NCBI GenBank assembly: GCA_025350305.1
Contig: JANXYC010000074.1
Coordinates: forward strand, 1 to 41,272
Direction of reading: 5' to 3'
Length of the DNA stretch: 41,272 bases
From: Cyclobacteriaceae bacterium
Lineage (GTDB): Bacteria; Bacteroidota; Bacteroidia; Cytophagales; Cyclobacteriaceae
The position numbers and the translations under genes are program-made. Positions 23,487 to 31,559 of the stretch are shown one piece after another; within the stretch, counting starts at the first letter, position 1, and the number at the start of each line of letters is the position of its first letter. The notes below the pieces were generated by a model. It saw only the letters and a list, made by a program, of their open reading frames with translations, was not told where the DNA came from and did not search any database.

Positions 23487-23607
23487 TTAGACTGATTTCC
23501 CCACGGCAAAATGATATCCGACGCCTTTGATGGTGATGATTTCTACTGCTGCATCCCCTTCAGGTAGTCACGAAGCTTTGTGATGTACACATCCAAATTG
23601 CCTGAGT
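23487..23607 (-). pseudogene. C-terminal relic of an OmpR-type response regulator
   Basis: Read on the minus strand, 23607-23560 gives SGNLDVYITKLRDYLK and 23555-23490, one frame over, gives GDAAVEIITIKGVGYHFAV followed by a stop. These are the consecutive recognition-helix and wing segments of an OmpR/PhoB winged helix. A one-base loss in the run of four G at ~23555 breaks the frame. Everything upstream (receiver domain) is gone and is replaced by a palindromic repeat at 23615. No histidine kinase remains nearby. Confidence 0.75.
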
Positions 23608-23614
23608 GTGAACC

Positions 23615-23632
23615 AGTCGGCTAAAGCCAACT
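23615..23632. repeat. Short palindromic repeat at the end of the response-regulator relic
   Basis: AGTCGGCTAAAGCCAACT, an inverted repeat with one mismatch; its GGCTAAAGCC core resembles the core of the TTGCCAC family repeats. Confidence 0.55.
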
Positions 23633-23767
23633 ACCTTCAGGAGCAAGTCACAAATAATTTAGGACGATACTTCATGATCAGCTTCACTTATTCCCTGAAC
23701 AAACAACTCAATCCGATGGGAGGGATGCGTCAAGGTTGGGGATGATGATTAGAAACTGAGACTGGAG

Positions 23768-23824
23768 GCTGGGTTTCTGGGTTCCAGGTGCTGGGGGGCA
23801 CACAACCTGGTATCCAAGACCCAG
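23768..23824. repeat. Imperfect inverted repeat before the homogentisate dioxygenase gene
   Basis: The arm from 23768 to 23789 (CTGGGTTTCTGGGTTCCAGG) pairs with the arm 23805-23824 at roughly four of five positions. It ends about 55 bases before the start codon of the next gene and may be a leader hairpin or an interspersed repeat. Confidence 0.5.
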
Positions 23825-23880
23825 GGCCCAGAATCCCACATCTTTCCATAAATTGGGGTGTTAAATCGTACACCCACCCC

Positions 23881-25071
23881 ATGTACTACCACCACCTCGG
23901 CCAGATCCCTCCCAAGCGTCACACCCAGTTCCGTCAACCCGATGGAAGTTTGTACAAGGAAGAGGTAGTCAGCTCGGAAGGCTTCTCCGGTATTTATTCC
24001 ATTCTCTACCATATCAATCCGCCTACGCGAATCAAAACTCTGAAAGAGCCGGTAAAGTATGGTCCGAAAAAGTTGGAAGAGTATGGCCTGCGCCAAACAC
24101 ATCTTAATACATCCAAGGTAGGCACTACCGGTGACGATTATCTGGATGCACGCAAGGTATTATTGATGAATAGTGATTGCTCACTATCGATTTGTTCGCC
24201 TAAAAAACGATCGATGGATTACTTCTATAAGAATGCCGAGGGCGATGAAGTACTGTTCGTTCACGATGGCAGCGGCCGGCTCATTACGCAATTCGGTCAA
24301 CTTGATTTCCGGCAGGGCGATTATGTAGTAATCCCGCGCACCGTTATTTACAAATTGGAATTCAATGAAGGTCCGTTGCGCCTGCTGATCATCGAATCGG
24401 CCTCACCCGTTGAAACCGTGAAGCGCTACCGCAACCAACTGGGTCAGCTCCTGGAGCATTCCCCCTACTGTGAGCGCGACATCCGGGGTCCGCAAGAACT
24501 TGTTACAGAAGCGGGAAAGGGTGAGTTCCTTATCAAGATTAAAAAGCTTGGTCACTTGCATCAATACGTTTATGAGCACAGTCCGCTGGATGTGGTGGGG
24601 TGGGATGGCTTTTTGTGGCCTTATGCTTTTTCAGTCCATGAGTTTGAGCCCATCACCGGCCGCATTCACCAGCCGCCGCCGATGCACCAGACTTTTCAGG
24701 GCCGCAACTTCGTGATCTGCTCGTTTGTACCGCGCATGTTTGATTATCATCCCCTTTCGATCCCGGCACCCTACAACCACAGCAACATCGACAGTGATGA
24801 GGTGTTGTACTATGCGGAAGGAAATTTCATGAGTCGCAGGGGTATAGAGCGTGGATCATTTACACTGCATCCGGGAGGACTTCCACACGGGCCACATCCC
24901 GGCACGGTGGAGAAAAGCCTGGGGGCTAAGGAGACGAAAGAACTGGCGGTGATGCTGGATACTTTTCACCCGCTGTTTTTAACTACGGATGCGGCGGAAT
25001 TTGTGGATAAAAATTATCCGATGAGCTGGACGGATCATGCGGAGGGGTTTAATGAGGTGAATACGCCGTAA
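23881..25071 (+). CDS. hmgA: Homogentisate 1,2-dioxygenase
   Basis: 396 residues from the ATG at 23881 (MYYHHLGQIPPKRHTQFR, typical family start); upstream in-frame codons lie in a hairpin and are not coding. A double cupin with iron-site candidates His300 and Glu307 (HSNIDSDEVLYY) and His330/His336/His339 in LHPGGLPHGPHPG. It opens the aromatic ring of homogentisate in tyrosine and phenylalanine breakdown. No other gene of this pathway (hppD, fumarylacetoacetase, isomerase) lies in the window. Downstream there is no clear terminator. Confidence 0.93.
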   Translation: MYYHHLGQIPPKRHTQFRQPDGSLYKEEVVSSEGFSGIYSILYHINPPTRIKTLKEPVKYGPKKLEEYGLRQTHLNTSKVGTTGDDYLDARKVLLMNSDCSLSICSPKKRSMDYFYKNAEGDEVLFVHDGSGRLITQFGQLDFRQGDYVVIPRTVIYKLEFNEGPLRLLIIESASPVETVKRYRNQLGQLLEHSPYCERDIRGPQELVTEAGKGEFLIKIKKLGHLHQYVYEHSPLDVVGWDGFLWPYAFSVHEFEPITGRIHQPPPMHQTFQGRNFVICSFVPRMFDYHPLSIPAPYNHSNIDSDEVLYYAEGNFMSRRGIERGSFTLHPGGLPHGPHPGTVEKSLGAKETKELAVMLDTFHPLFLTTDAAEFVDKNYPMSWTDHAEGFNEVNTP

Positions 25072-25212
25072 GGGGATTATATTTTGATGCTGGTGGTCAT
25101 TAATTTTTTTATGAGAGTAGTTCTACTATATAATTACATGTTTGACAAGTTTGAGTTTTTGATCACATCTCAAGACCTGCAGTCTATTTCTCTCTCTAAA
25201 AATTATTTGAAA

Positions 25213-25698
25213 TTAGAGCCTCATTCTTACCCCAATCGAAAAACCGTTTCCAGGTAGAATTGATGCACCAGGTTGGAGTACAATGCTATTATATCTCATT
25301 ATAATTTTTCTTTTTAAATGCTCGTTGACCAAATCTGTGAGTCCGGCGAAAATAATTGTTCCAATCATCACATTTCGGTTTGTTTCAATATTGTTGCTTG
25401 AACTTTGACCATTGCCGCTAGTTGATAATACATATACTACTGACGCCAAAATAATTGGTCTTCGAACATCTATCAATGTTTGAATTACTTTGAACTGATG
25501 ATCAATTCTATCATCATTAAGCGTCTTCATTAGGAAAGATATTTCGTCAAATCTTACCCGTCTCTCATTAAAATAATATTTCCCATTTGCAGTAACAATA
25601 GGACTCAAACTAATAGTGATCTGCTTTTGTGGGACTTGGCTAAAAGCCGCAATTGAAAACAAAATTTGAATGATTAGTAAATGATACTTAGTCTTCAT
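25213..25698 (-). CDS. Secreted or membrane protein of unknown function
   Basis: 161 residues with a signal peptide (MKTKYHLLIIQILFSIAAFSQ, cleavage near residue 21). A hydrophobic segment (RPIILASVVYVLST, ~79-92) and another (NVMIGTIIFAGLTDLV, ~108-123) could span the membrane; the end GNGFSIGVRMRL looks like a terminal beta strand. I recognise no family. The gene is AT-rich compared with its neighbours, and ~180 bases of AT-rich sequence precede it, which may mark a laterally acquired piece. Confidence 0.6.
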   Translation of the reverse strand: MKTKYHLLIIQILFSIAAFSQVPQKQITISLSPIVTANGKYYFNERRVRFDEISFLMKTLNDDRIDHQFKVIQTLIDVRRPIILASVVYVLSTSGNGQSSSNNIETNRNVMIGTIIFAGLTDLVNEHLKRKIIMRYNSIVLQPGASILPGNGFSIGVRMRL

Positions 25699-25878
25699 TC
25701 TACTTTTTTGTTTTAGTTAACATACTAAAACCTATTGTTTTAACATGTGAATAATCATTTCCAAAATCTGCAACTTAAATCAATTCGTTGGAAATAATAA
25801 TGCTTCTAATGGATAAGTTTGGTGATTAAGTTGTTGGAAAGCGAGGTTTTCAAAAATTAACTCCAACCTGGAAAATTT

Positions 25879-26742
25879 TTAACCTTTCCCCCTCCCCACA
25901 TTCACCAAAAACCCAAACGCCGCCGCCGTGAAAAACATCAGCAAACTGTAAATGGCCGGGGGCACCGACATGGCAGAGTTTTGAAGCACGTTTAAGGCAA
26001 TGTAGATCGCCAGGGTGCCGTTGTGAAGGCCGATCTCCAGTCCGATGGCAATCGCCTGCCTCTTTCCTACGTTGAAGAACAACGGCACATAATATCCCAG
26101 CGCCATACTCAAAACATTGAAAACTAACACGGGTAAACCAACCTGGTTAAACGAACTCACCAGCATGCCGCGTTCCCGAATGGTGACACTGACAATAATC
26201 AGCAGCAGGAACAAGGCCGAGGTGATTTTTACCGGCTTGTCCATTTTAGCAGCAAAAGCGGGTGCCTTGCTTCGCACCAGCATGCCGATCAGCACGGGCG
26301 TCAACACGATCAAAAACACTTCAATTATTTTGGCAAACTGCATGGGCACGTATTGATCGGAGTCCATCAGAAATCCCAGCGAAAAATTTACGATCAACGG
26401 CAAGGTGAATAAGGTCAGCCCACTGTTGATCGCGGTGAGACTGATGTTCAGCGCCACGTCACCGTTGGAGAGATGCGAATAAAGATTTGCCGTGGCGCCA
26501 CCCGGAGAAGCCGAAAGCAACATAAGTCCCACACCCAATGCCGGGGGGAGATCGAACAAAACCACCAGCAGCAGACACAGGGCCGGCAATAACACCATCT
26601 GGCACGTCAGCGCGATGCTCATCGCTTTAGGATATTGCAATACCCTTTTAAAATCATCCGTCGTGAGCGACAAACCCAGTCCCAACATGATGGTGCCCAA
26701 CGCCACGGGCATAAAAATGGTTGTCAGGGCAGATTGTTCCAT
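25879..26742 (-). CDS. Bile acid:sodium symporter (BASS/SBF) family protein
   Basis: 287 residues, almost wholly hydrophobic, about nine to ten helices. Family signatures: VALGTIMLGLGLSLTTDDFKRVLQYPKA near the start, and LLSASPGGATANLYSHLSNGDVALNISLTAINS, the crossover region that carries the sodium site in ASBT homologues. Such proteins import organic anions (pantoate, pyruvate, bile acids) with sodium across the inner membrane; the substrate here is not evident. Divergent from the macrodomain gene by 68 bases. Confidence 0.9.
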   Translation of the reverse strand: MEQSALTTIFMPVALGTIMLGLGLSLTTDDFKRVLQYPKAMSIALTCQMVLLPALCLLLVVLFDLPPALGVGLMLLSASPGGATANLYSHLSNGDVALNISLTAINSGLTLFTLPLIVNFSLGFLMDSDQYVPMQFAKIIEVFLIVLTPVLIGMLVRSKAPAFAAKMDKPVKITSALFLLLIIVSVTIRERGMLVSSFNQVGLPVLVFNVLSMALGYYVPLFFNVGKRQAIAIGLEIGLHNGTLAIYIALNVLQNSAMSVPPAIYSLLMFFTAAAFGFLVNVGRGKG

Positions 26743-26810
26743 GATTTACGATTTTTTCAGTCTTAAAAGGTAGCAAAATAGCCATTCCATAAGTTTTTTA
26801 ACTTCGCTTA

Positions 26811-27353
26811 ATGAGCGCCGCAAAACACCAAATGGAAGTCGTAAAAGGTGATATCACCACGATGGCCGTTGATGCGATTGTTAATGCGGCCAACTCAACT
26901 CTTTTGGGAGGCGGGGGTGTTGATGGTGCTATTCATCGCTCCGGTGGTCCGGAAATTTTGGAGGCTTGCAGAAAAATCGCTGCACGTCAAGGCGGCTGCA
27001 AAACGGGAGAAGCGGTGATCACCACCGCAGGAAATTTACCGGCTTCGTTTGTTATTCATACCGTCGGGCCTGTTTGGAAGGATGGACACCATGATGAACC
27101 TCAGAAACTCGCCAATTGCTATAAAAACTCGCTCCAACTTGCGGTTGACAATAGCTGTAATACCATCGCCTTCCCGAGCATTAGCACCGGGATCTACGGA
27201 TTTCCTAAGAAGGAGGCAGCTGAAATTGCCGTTAACACCGTTGCAAAATTCTTAGCAACCACGGACAAACTTGATAAAGTGATTTTTGTGTGCTTTGATG
27301 ACGAGAACTACAATTTAATTCAAGGCGAGTTAACCCGATTACCAAACCAATAA
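26811..27353 (+). CDS. Macrodomain protein, YmdB/MacroD-like ADP-ribose hydrolase
   Basis: 180 residues forming a single macrodomain. The ADP-ribose pocket signatures are [27 protein letters not shown] (catalytic Asp in VDGAIH and Asn of NAAN) and [21 protein letters not shown], with [18 protein letters not shown] between, as in MacroD-type enzymes. It is expected to remove ADP-ribose or hydrolyse O-acetyl-ADP-ribose in the cytoplasm. No ADP-ribosyltransferase gene is adjacent. Confidence 0.95.
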   Translation: MSAAKHQMEVVKGDITTMAVDAIVNAANSTLLGGGGVDGAIHRSGGPEILEACRKIAARQGGCKTGEAVITTAGNLPASFVIHTVGPVWKDGHHDEPQKLANCYKNSLQLAVDNSCNTIAFPSISTGIYGFPKKEAAEIAVNTVAKFLATTDKLDKVIFVCFDDENYNLIQGELTRLPNQ

Positions 27354-27359
27354 ATTTTA

Positions 27360-27415
27360 ATGAAAACATTTTTAATGCTTTCACTGCTTCTCGCCTCCTC
27401 CATTCTTTCAGCTGT
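27360..27415 (+). pseudogene. Remnant of a secreted-protein gene (signal peptide only)
   Basis: Seven bases after the macrodomain stop, an ATG opens MKTFLMLSLLLASSILSA, a textbook signal peptide. It runs straight into the hairpin GGACCT-GA-AGGTCC at 27416-27429 and further repeat-like GGGCTATT words, then into the antisense of purN. The real protein seems to have been cut off by a repeat. It could be chance. Confidence 0.35.
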
Positions 27416-27429
27416 GGACCTGAAGGTCC
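27416..27429 (+). repeat. Perfect short hairpin downstream of the macrodomain gene
   Basis: Six-base arms GGACCT and AGGTCC around GA, followed by two GGGCTATT words. There is no T-run, so it is more likely part of an interspersed repeat than a terminator. Confidence 0.5.
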
Positions 27430-27455
27430 GGGCTATTGGGTCGGGGCTATTTACA

Positions 27456-28043
27456 TTAAATCGTTCCGGAAATCCACTGTTCAATCACTTTCGGAAAATT
27501 GGCGTGCTCCAGTGCGTGCACTTTCTGTGTAATTATTTCAATGTCATCATCGGGTTCAATTGGACACATGGCCTGAAATAAGATTTTTCCTTCGTCGAAA
27601 TGTTCATTCACCACATGTATCGTAATGCCCGTTTCTTTTTCTCCGGATGATATAACCGACTCATGTACTTTACTTCCGTACATACCCTTCCCTCCAAATT
27701 TTGGTAATAAGGCCGGATGAATATTAATAATCTTATCGGGGAAAGTCTTTAAAATTTCCTGCGGCACTAGCCATAGAAAGCCGGCCAGGACAAGGTGTGT
27801 TATTTCCGCCTCGTTCAGCCATTTCAACACCACACCACTTTCACGAAACTGAACCCTGTCAAAAACTTTAGTGGGTACCTGACATTTGTGCGCACGATTC
27901 AGTGCACCTGCATGGGGATTATTACTTAACAGTAATGCAACTTCGATTGACGGATGATGTTGAAAATGGTGCATGATCGCTTCGGCATTCGTGCCGCTGC
28001 CCGAAGCAAAAATGGCGAGCTTGAATTTTTTTCTTTCTTTCAT
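27456..28043 (-). CDS. purN: Phosphoribosylglycinamide formyltransferase
   Basis: 195 residues from the ATG at 28043 (the frame opens with TTG at 28061, seven codons earlier). PurN signatures: KLAIFASGSGTNAEAIMHHF (phosphate-binding loop), LLSNNPHAGALNRA, LAGFLWLVPQEIL, NIHPALLPKFGGKGMYG with catalytic Asn and His, and VNEHFDEGKILFQ with the catalytic Asp. It transfers a formyl group from 10-formyltetrahydrofolate to GAR in purine synthesis. No other pur gene is in the window, as is usual for scattered pur genes in this phylum. Confidence 0.95.
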   Translation of the reverse strand: MKERKKFKLAIFASGSGTNAEAIMHHFQHHPSIEVALLLSNNPHAGALNRAHKCQVPTKVFDRVQFRESGVVLKWLNEAEITHLVLAGFLWLVPQEILKTFPDKIINIHPALLPKFGGKGMYGSKVHESVISSGEKETGITIHVVNEHFDEGKILFQAMCPIEPDDDIEIITQKVHALEHANFPKVIEQWISGTI

Positions 28044-28082
28044 GAAACTTACGATTGCCAAGATCAGGAAAAATGACTAAAC

Positions 28083-28160
28083 AGGCAGCTCCTACGGAGC
28101 TTTGGAAAAATATATCCTTATACTCTACAAACAGGTTGTCCCTACGGGGCTGATTGCGTT
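28083..28160. repeat. Interspersed repeat with CCTACGG hairpins
   Basis: AGCTCC-TAC-GGAGCT (28087-28101) is a perfect hairpin. About 40 bases on, GTCCC-TAC-GGGGC (28138-28150) is a near-perfect one. The pair with the ACAGG word before each is a repeat type I know from many Bacteroidota intergenic regions. Confidence 0.7.
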
Positions 28161-28264
28161 ATTTAACCAAGGTTGACACTCGCAAAGAAAAGACTGTTTG
28201 CAGATTAAAATCAAGTCTGTCTTTTAGCCCAGGAGCTACCTGTTATGGGAGTGACTAAAAATAA

Positions 28265-29098
28265 CTACAAAAACGCCATGCTCAAAATCCCCGCCAGCAT
28301 GATCATTTTGCAAAACTGGCTGAGCTGATAAAAATCTTTTCGCGTATCCGCCCGCACCAGCCATCCTACCAACGCCACCATTGGCAAGAATAACGACCAG
28401 GCAAAGAAATTTATGGGCAACGGTGCCGACCGCTGATGCAGGAATGTTATCATCAGGGCAAACAGGGCCAGTAGAAAATACGTAAACAGTTTCGTTCTTC
28501 GAATACCCCACACGATCGGAAGTGTTTTACAACCAAAGGTGTCATCGCCCCGCAGGTCTTCAAGATCTTTGATAATCTCACGGACCATGGTGATAAAAAA
28601 AGCAAAGAGCGAATAAATGCCAACCAACACCATCATGGGAGGATATAGCACATTGACAATAAAAATAGAAAGTCCGGTGAGCACGGCGACCGTTAAATTG
28701 CCAATGAACGGCAAGCGTTTAAGTGCGTTTGAATACAGCCACAGCAGAAATGCACAGATAAAATTAGCCACACCAATTTTCCAATTTAGCAAGAAGCCGA
28801 TGGCCACACCGGTAACCGAGAGCAGTGTATGAAAAAGTAAGGCATACCGGCGTGTAATACCTTTGCCAATAATCACGCGTTGCGGCTTGTTGATCAAATC
28901 AATCTTAACATCATAGTAATCGTTGATGACATACCCAGCGGCAGCGATGAGAATCGTGGAGCTTGACAATAAAAAAAGACGGATGTCAAAAATTGTTTCA
29001 GTCGAAATAAGAAAGCCCGCTGTACAATACTGTGCCAACCCGATGATCAACAGGTTCCAGAATCGGGTGAGACGGAGAAGGGAGTTCAACAATGACAT
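28265..29098 (-). CDS. UbiA family prenyltransferase
   Basis: 277 residues with eight to nine membrane helices. The first Asp-rich motif NDYYDVKIDLINKPQR (59-74) and the second REIIKDLEDLRGDDTFGCKTLPI (~169-191) are intact. These enzymes join an isoprenoid diphosphate to an acceptor in the membrane; the wording resembles the (geranylgeranyl)glycerol-phosphate transferase-like group annotated in Bacteroidota rather than UbiA or MenA proper. It lies 67 bases after the DUF1990-like gene on the same strand and could be the last gene of the ligase operon. Confidence 0.88.
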   Translation of the reverse strand: MSLLNSLLRLTRFWNLLIIGLAQYCTAGFLISTETIFDIRLFLLSSSTILIAAAGYVINDYYDVKIDLINKPQRVIIGKGITRRYALLFHTLLSVTGVAIGFLLNWKIGVANFICAFLLWLYSNALKRLPFIGNLTVAVLTGLSIFIVNVLYPPMMVLVGIYSLFAFFITMVREIIKDLEDLRGDDTFGCKTLPIVWGIRRTKLFTYFLLALFALMITFLHQRSAPLPINFFAWSLFLPMVALVGWLVRADTRKDFYQLSQFCKMIMLAGILSMAFL

Positions 29099-29165
29099 GG
29101 GCTACAAAAGTAATCAAGCTTAACCTTTTTCAACGGAAGTAATTCCGTATTAAAAGGCTAGTTGT

Positions 29166-29507
29166 TTAATTCAGCCAAGCTCTATTAATCCGGACACCAA
29201 AAATAATTTTCTGTGAAAATTTATTTATGGGTGGAATGAATATCTGCTGAAGCAGGGTGTCGCCAACTTTCATCTTTCGTTTTTCCACATCCCACTGCGC
29301 CCGGTGGACCATGATATTGGCTGGAAAAATCTGATAGTTAAATAGAAAATCGAGATTTAGCTCCTGGGGGGTTCGTTCCGTTGACAGGTCGATCGTGCTC
29401 ACTTTTTCCGGTAAGGCCGTTTTGTCATAGTTCATCACCGGCAGTTGGATCAGGTCCTCTAACTGTCTATCAAAATTACGATGCAGGTCTTTTAAGAAGA
29501 TTTTCAT
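29166..29507 (-). CDS. DUF1990-like protein, probably short or truncated
   Basis: 113 residues. The middle, FNYQIFPANIMVHRAQWDVEKRKMKVGDTLLQQIFIPP, resembles the core of DUF1990 proteins, where a hydrophobic strand, a W and G-D-T-x-x-Q follow in this order. The full family is about 170 residues and ends with a glycine-rich G-x-x-YGTLPGH-like segment that is missing here, so the gene may have lost its 3' end. It starts seven bases after the stop of the upstream ATP-grasp-like gene, so it is translated from the same transcript. Confidence 0.55.
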   Translation of the reverse strand: MKIFLKDLHRNFDRQLEDLIQLPVMNYDKTALPEKVSTIDLSTERTPQELNLDFLFNYQIFPANIMVHRAQWDVEKRKMKVGDTLLQQIFIPPINKFSQKIIFGVRINRAWLN

Positions 29508-29514
29508 CTGAAAC

Positions 29515-30708
29515 TCACGATTCTTCGAAGAAGCAAACCGACCCCCCTACCCACGTCTTTTCTTTGTTGTATTTGACGCCGATCATTTCCCCCCGGCTGA
29601 GGCGTGCGAGATTGGTGACCAATTGCGGACGGAGCTGGCCCTCTTCCCAAAGAAATAATAATCGTATTTCTACTTTCACCATACCATCGGGTGCCTGCAC
29701 CACCGGCTGGTACTGCACTTTGCGCTGCAGCATGAATTCATGACGTTGGGATTCCGGTACTGCGTTCAGATCAGCGGATGTCACATGAAACACAACACCA
29801 CTTCCGGAAAACGAGAAGAGCGGTTTCAATACAAAATTTTCCAGATCATGCGGAAATTCCTTGAAGTCTGACAAAAACCGGCACTCGGGAATAAACCGGC
29901 TTTTGATTAAGGGCATCGTGTACTTGCTTATTCGAAAAAACCAATTGGGGTGCCCCGCCCACTCTACATCCACATCTTCTGTGAGATTAAAAGACAGTTT
30001 GAGATCAGGCCTCTTCACCAGCTCGTCGAAGATTACACGATTATAAATTCTTCGGATCTCGATGCGTTTTCCAGCCTTTTTATAAAAAAGTTTTCTACCC
30101 TCACGCTCCACGTCACCGATATGTACCGGCTCAATCCCTGTAAAGTCTTTTGTCGCCAGGAAATCGATCGCCGTGTTTTGCTTGATGGGATCAATCTCCA
30201 GCAGGATTACTTGATTTGGATCATGACCGTTCAACAAAATGTTTTTCAATTTCGAGCGGTAGGCCTCCGAAGAAAGTCCGAAGTGACTTTGCCAGTTGCC
30301 GGGTACAGTAAAATACTCCCGATACTTTTCTGCCATTACATCTTGCCAGGCAAACAAAGACGGAAAGCCTTGCATCTCGATTAACCGTGGTTCCAGGACA
30401 CCGTCTTCATTCACCACCGCAAAATCAAGCGCAAGAAAAAGTGTATGGTCTGTTTCGTTGGGTACCCGAAGATTGGATGGAATGGCGGCATTTGTCAGCT
30501 TTTTTACATCCTCCCCAACCAAAAAATCAACAATATCATTCGATGCTTTTAGCAATCGGTTCTTAAACTCGCGGCCAACAAATACGGGTGTTTCTGCCAC
30601 GCGAAACGTGATGGCATGATGGTACAATCCGTCCAGGTCGGCCAGGAAAGTCTTGTACTTGCTTTCGGAAAAACTTTTGTTGTAGGTAGCCCGTACGGCG
30701 GGGATCAT
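29515..30708 (-). CDS. Probable ATP-grasp-fold enzyme of unknown specificity
   Basis: 397 residues. The segment FVLKPLFSFSGSGVVFHV (292-309) has the form of an ATP-grasp nucleotide-binding strand and glycine loop with Lys295; the end EIRLLFLW, LVTNLARLSRGEMIGVKYNK and TWVGGSVCFFE fits the metal-binding C-terminal lobe. The N-terminal part (ALDFAVVNEDGVLEPRLIEMQGFPSLFAWQDV) is not one I can place. It is not an obvious glutathionylspermidine synthase, and the fold call is tentative. It overlaps the amidotransferase gene by four bases and is part of the ligase operon. Confidence 0.65.
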   Translation of the reverse strand: MIPAVRATYNKSFSESKYKTFLADLDGLYHHAITFRVAETPVFVGREFKNRLLKASNDIVDFLVGEDVKKLTNAAIPSNLRVPNETDHTLFLALDFAVVNEDGVLEPRLIEMQGFPSLFAWQDVMAEKYREYFTVPGNWQSHFGLSSEAYRSKLKNILLNGHDPNQVILLEIDPIKQNTAIDFLATKDFTGIEPVHIGDVEREGRKLFYKKAGKRIEIRRIYNRVIFDELVKRPDLKLSFNLTEDVDVEWAGHPNWFFRISKYTMPLIKSRFIPECRFLSDFKEFPHDLENFVLKPLFSFSGSGVVFHVTSADLNAVPESQRHEFMLQRKVQYQPVVQAPDGMVKVEIRLLFLWEEGQLRPQLVTNLARLSRGEMIGVKYNKEKTWVGGSVCFFEES

Positions 30709-31535
30709 AGCAGTACCGGATTCATTCTGGAATATAAGGCCATCCGCAAAAAACCGGGGATGACGGTTTTATACGTGAGCTTGATCTTATCGGGTTCATT
30801 CAGGTATTGGAGCATCTGGTAGTATTTCTTTTCGCCGTGCTTCGCGATCACTTCTGCCTTCCGCTTATCCTGAACCAGGTGATTATACATACCCTCGGAG
30901 TCAGCTTCCGGATGAAATTGCGTTCCGATCATGGCTTCATCAAAACGAATCGCCATGACAGCCCGCTCCAGGCCGACATGAGGCCGTTCTTTCTCAATAC
31001 ATAAAATTTGCCCGCCGCCCGACCAGATTTTCTCCTCGCGCGGTGAAATAATTTGGTAGTCGCGGGAATCTACCGAGTAAAAAGGATCGGGAAGATTCTT
31101 TAATAGCGGTTCGTTTTTCCCTGCTTTGGTTTTATGTACGGTCATCACGCCGAACGCAGGGCTCTTTCGCTTTTGCACAATCGCATAACTATAATATCGA
31201 CAAAAAAGCTGCAACGAATGGCATATTAAAAACACATGCTTCTTATCAAAAGGATGCTGCGAATTGTGCTGCCGGATACTGTCCATCAATCCAAAATAAT
31301 TTTTCTCCCAGTCCGATCCTTCACTGGTCAGTGGACTTCCCGGTCCACCGGAAGAAATGTAGGCGTCAAATGTCAGGTCCGGTATTTCCTTCTTCAGCCG
31401 GACATCAAATTGTTGATAGGTAAGGTCAAGTTTGTGATCAAGTTTAAAATGCTCGACGATCTGGCGAATACAACGCATGCCTTCATTGGCTTCTCCTTCA
31501 TAAAGATCAAGGACGGCGATTTTAACGGAATTCAT
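30705..31535 (-). CDS. Class I glutamine amidotransferase-like protein
   Basis: 276 residues. Oxyanion strand YISSGGPGSPL (59-69), nucleophile Cys105 in FLICHSLQLFC, and His208 and Glu210 in GTQFHPEADSEGM complete the Cys-His-Glu triad. The nucleophile elbow reads C-H-S-L-Q, where most class I enzymes have C-x-G-x-Q. About 60 residues follow the triad (KRKAEVIAKHGEKKYYQMLQYLNEPDK), more than in a bare domain. It might supply ammonia to a ligase or cleave a gamma-glutamyl amide as PuuD-type enzymes do. It overlaps the ATP-grasp-like gene by four bases. Confidence 0.88.
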   Translation of the reverse strand: MNSVKIAVLDLYEGEANEGMRCIRQIVEHFKLDHKLDLTYQQFDVRLKKEIPDLTFDAYISSGGPGSPLTSEGSDWEKNYFGLMDSIRQHNSQHPFDKKHVFLICHSLQLFCRYYSYAIVQKRKSPAFGVMTVHKTKAGKNEPLLKNLPDPFYSVDSRDYQIISPREEKIWSGGGQILCIEKERPHVGLERAVMAIRFDEAMIGTQFHPEADSEGMYNHLVQDKRKAEVIAKHGEKKYYQMLQYLNEPDKIKLTYKTVIPGFLRMALYSRMNPVLL

Positions 31536-31559
31536 GGTTCTTGAAAAATGTCATCTACT

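Noticed and set aside
23788..23880. N-terminal extension of the homogentisate dioxygenase frame
   Set aside because: It runs through an inverted repeat and has no family similarity; MYYHHLGQ at 23881 is the typical start.
20869..25071. Peroxide and homogentisate genes as one functional island
   Set aside because: A terminator, a pseudogene and repeats separate catalase from homogentisate dioxygenase; no shared regulatory site seen.
28236..28511. 91-residue minus-strand frame in the prenyltransferase 3' part
   Set aside because: Shadow frame of the UbiA-type gene.
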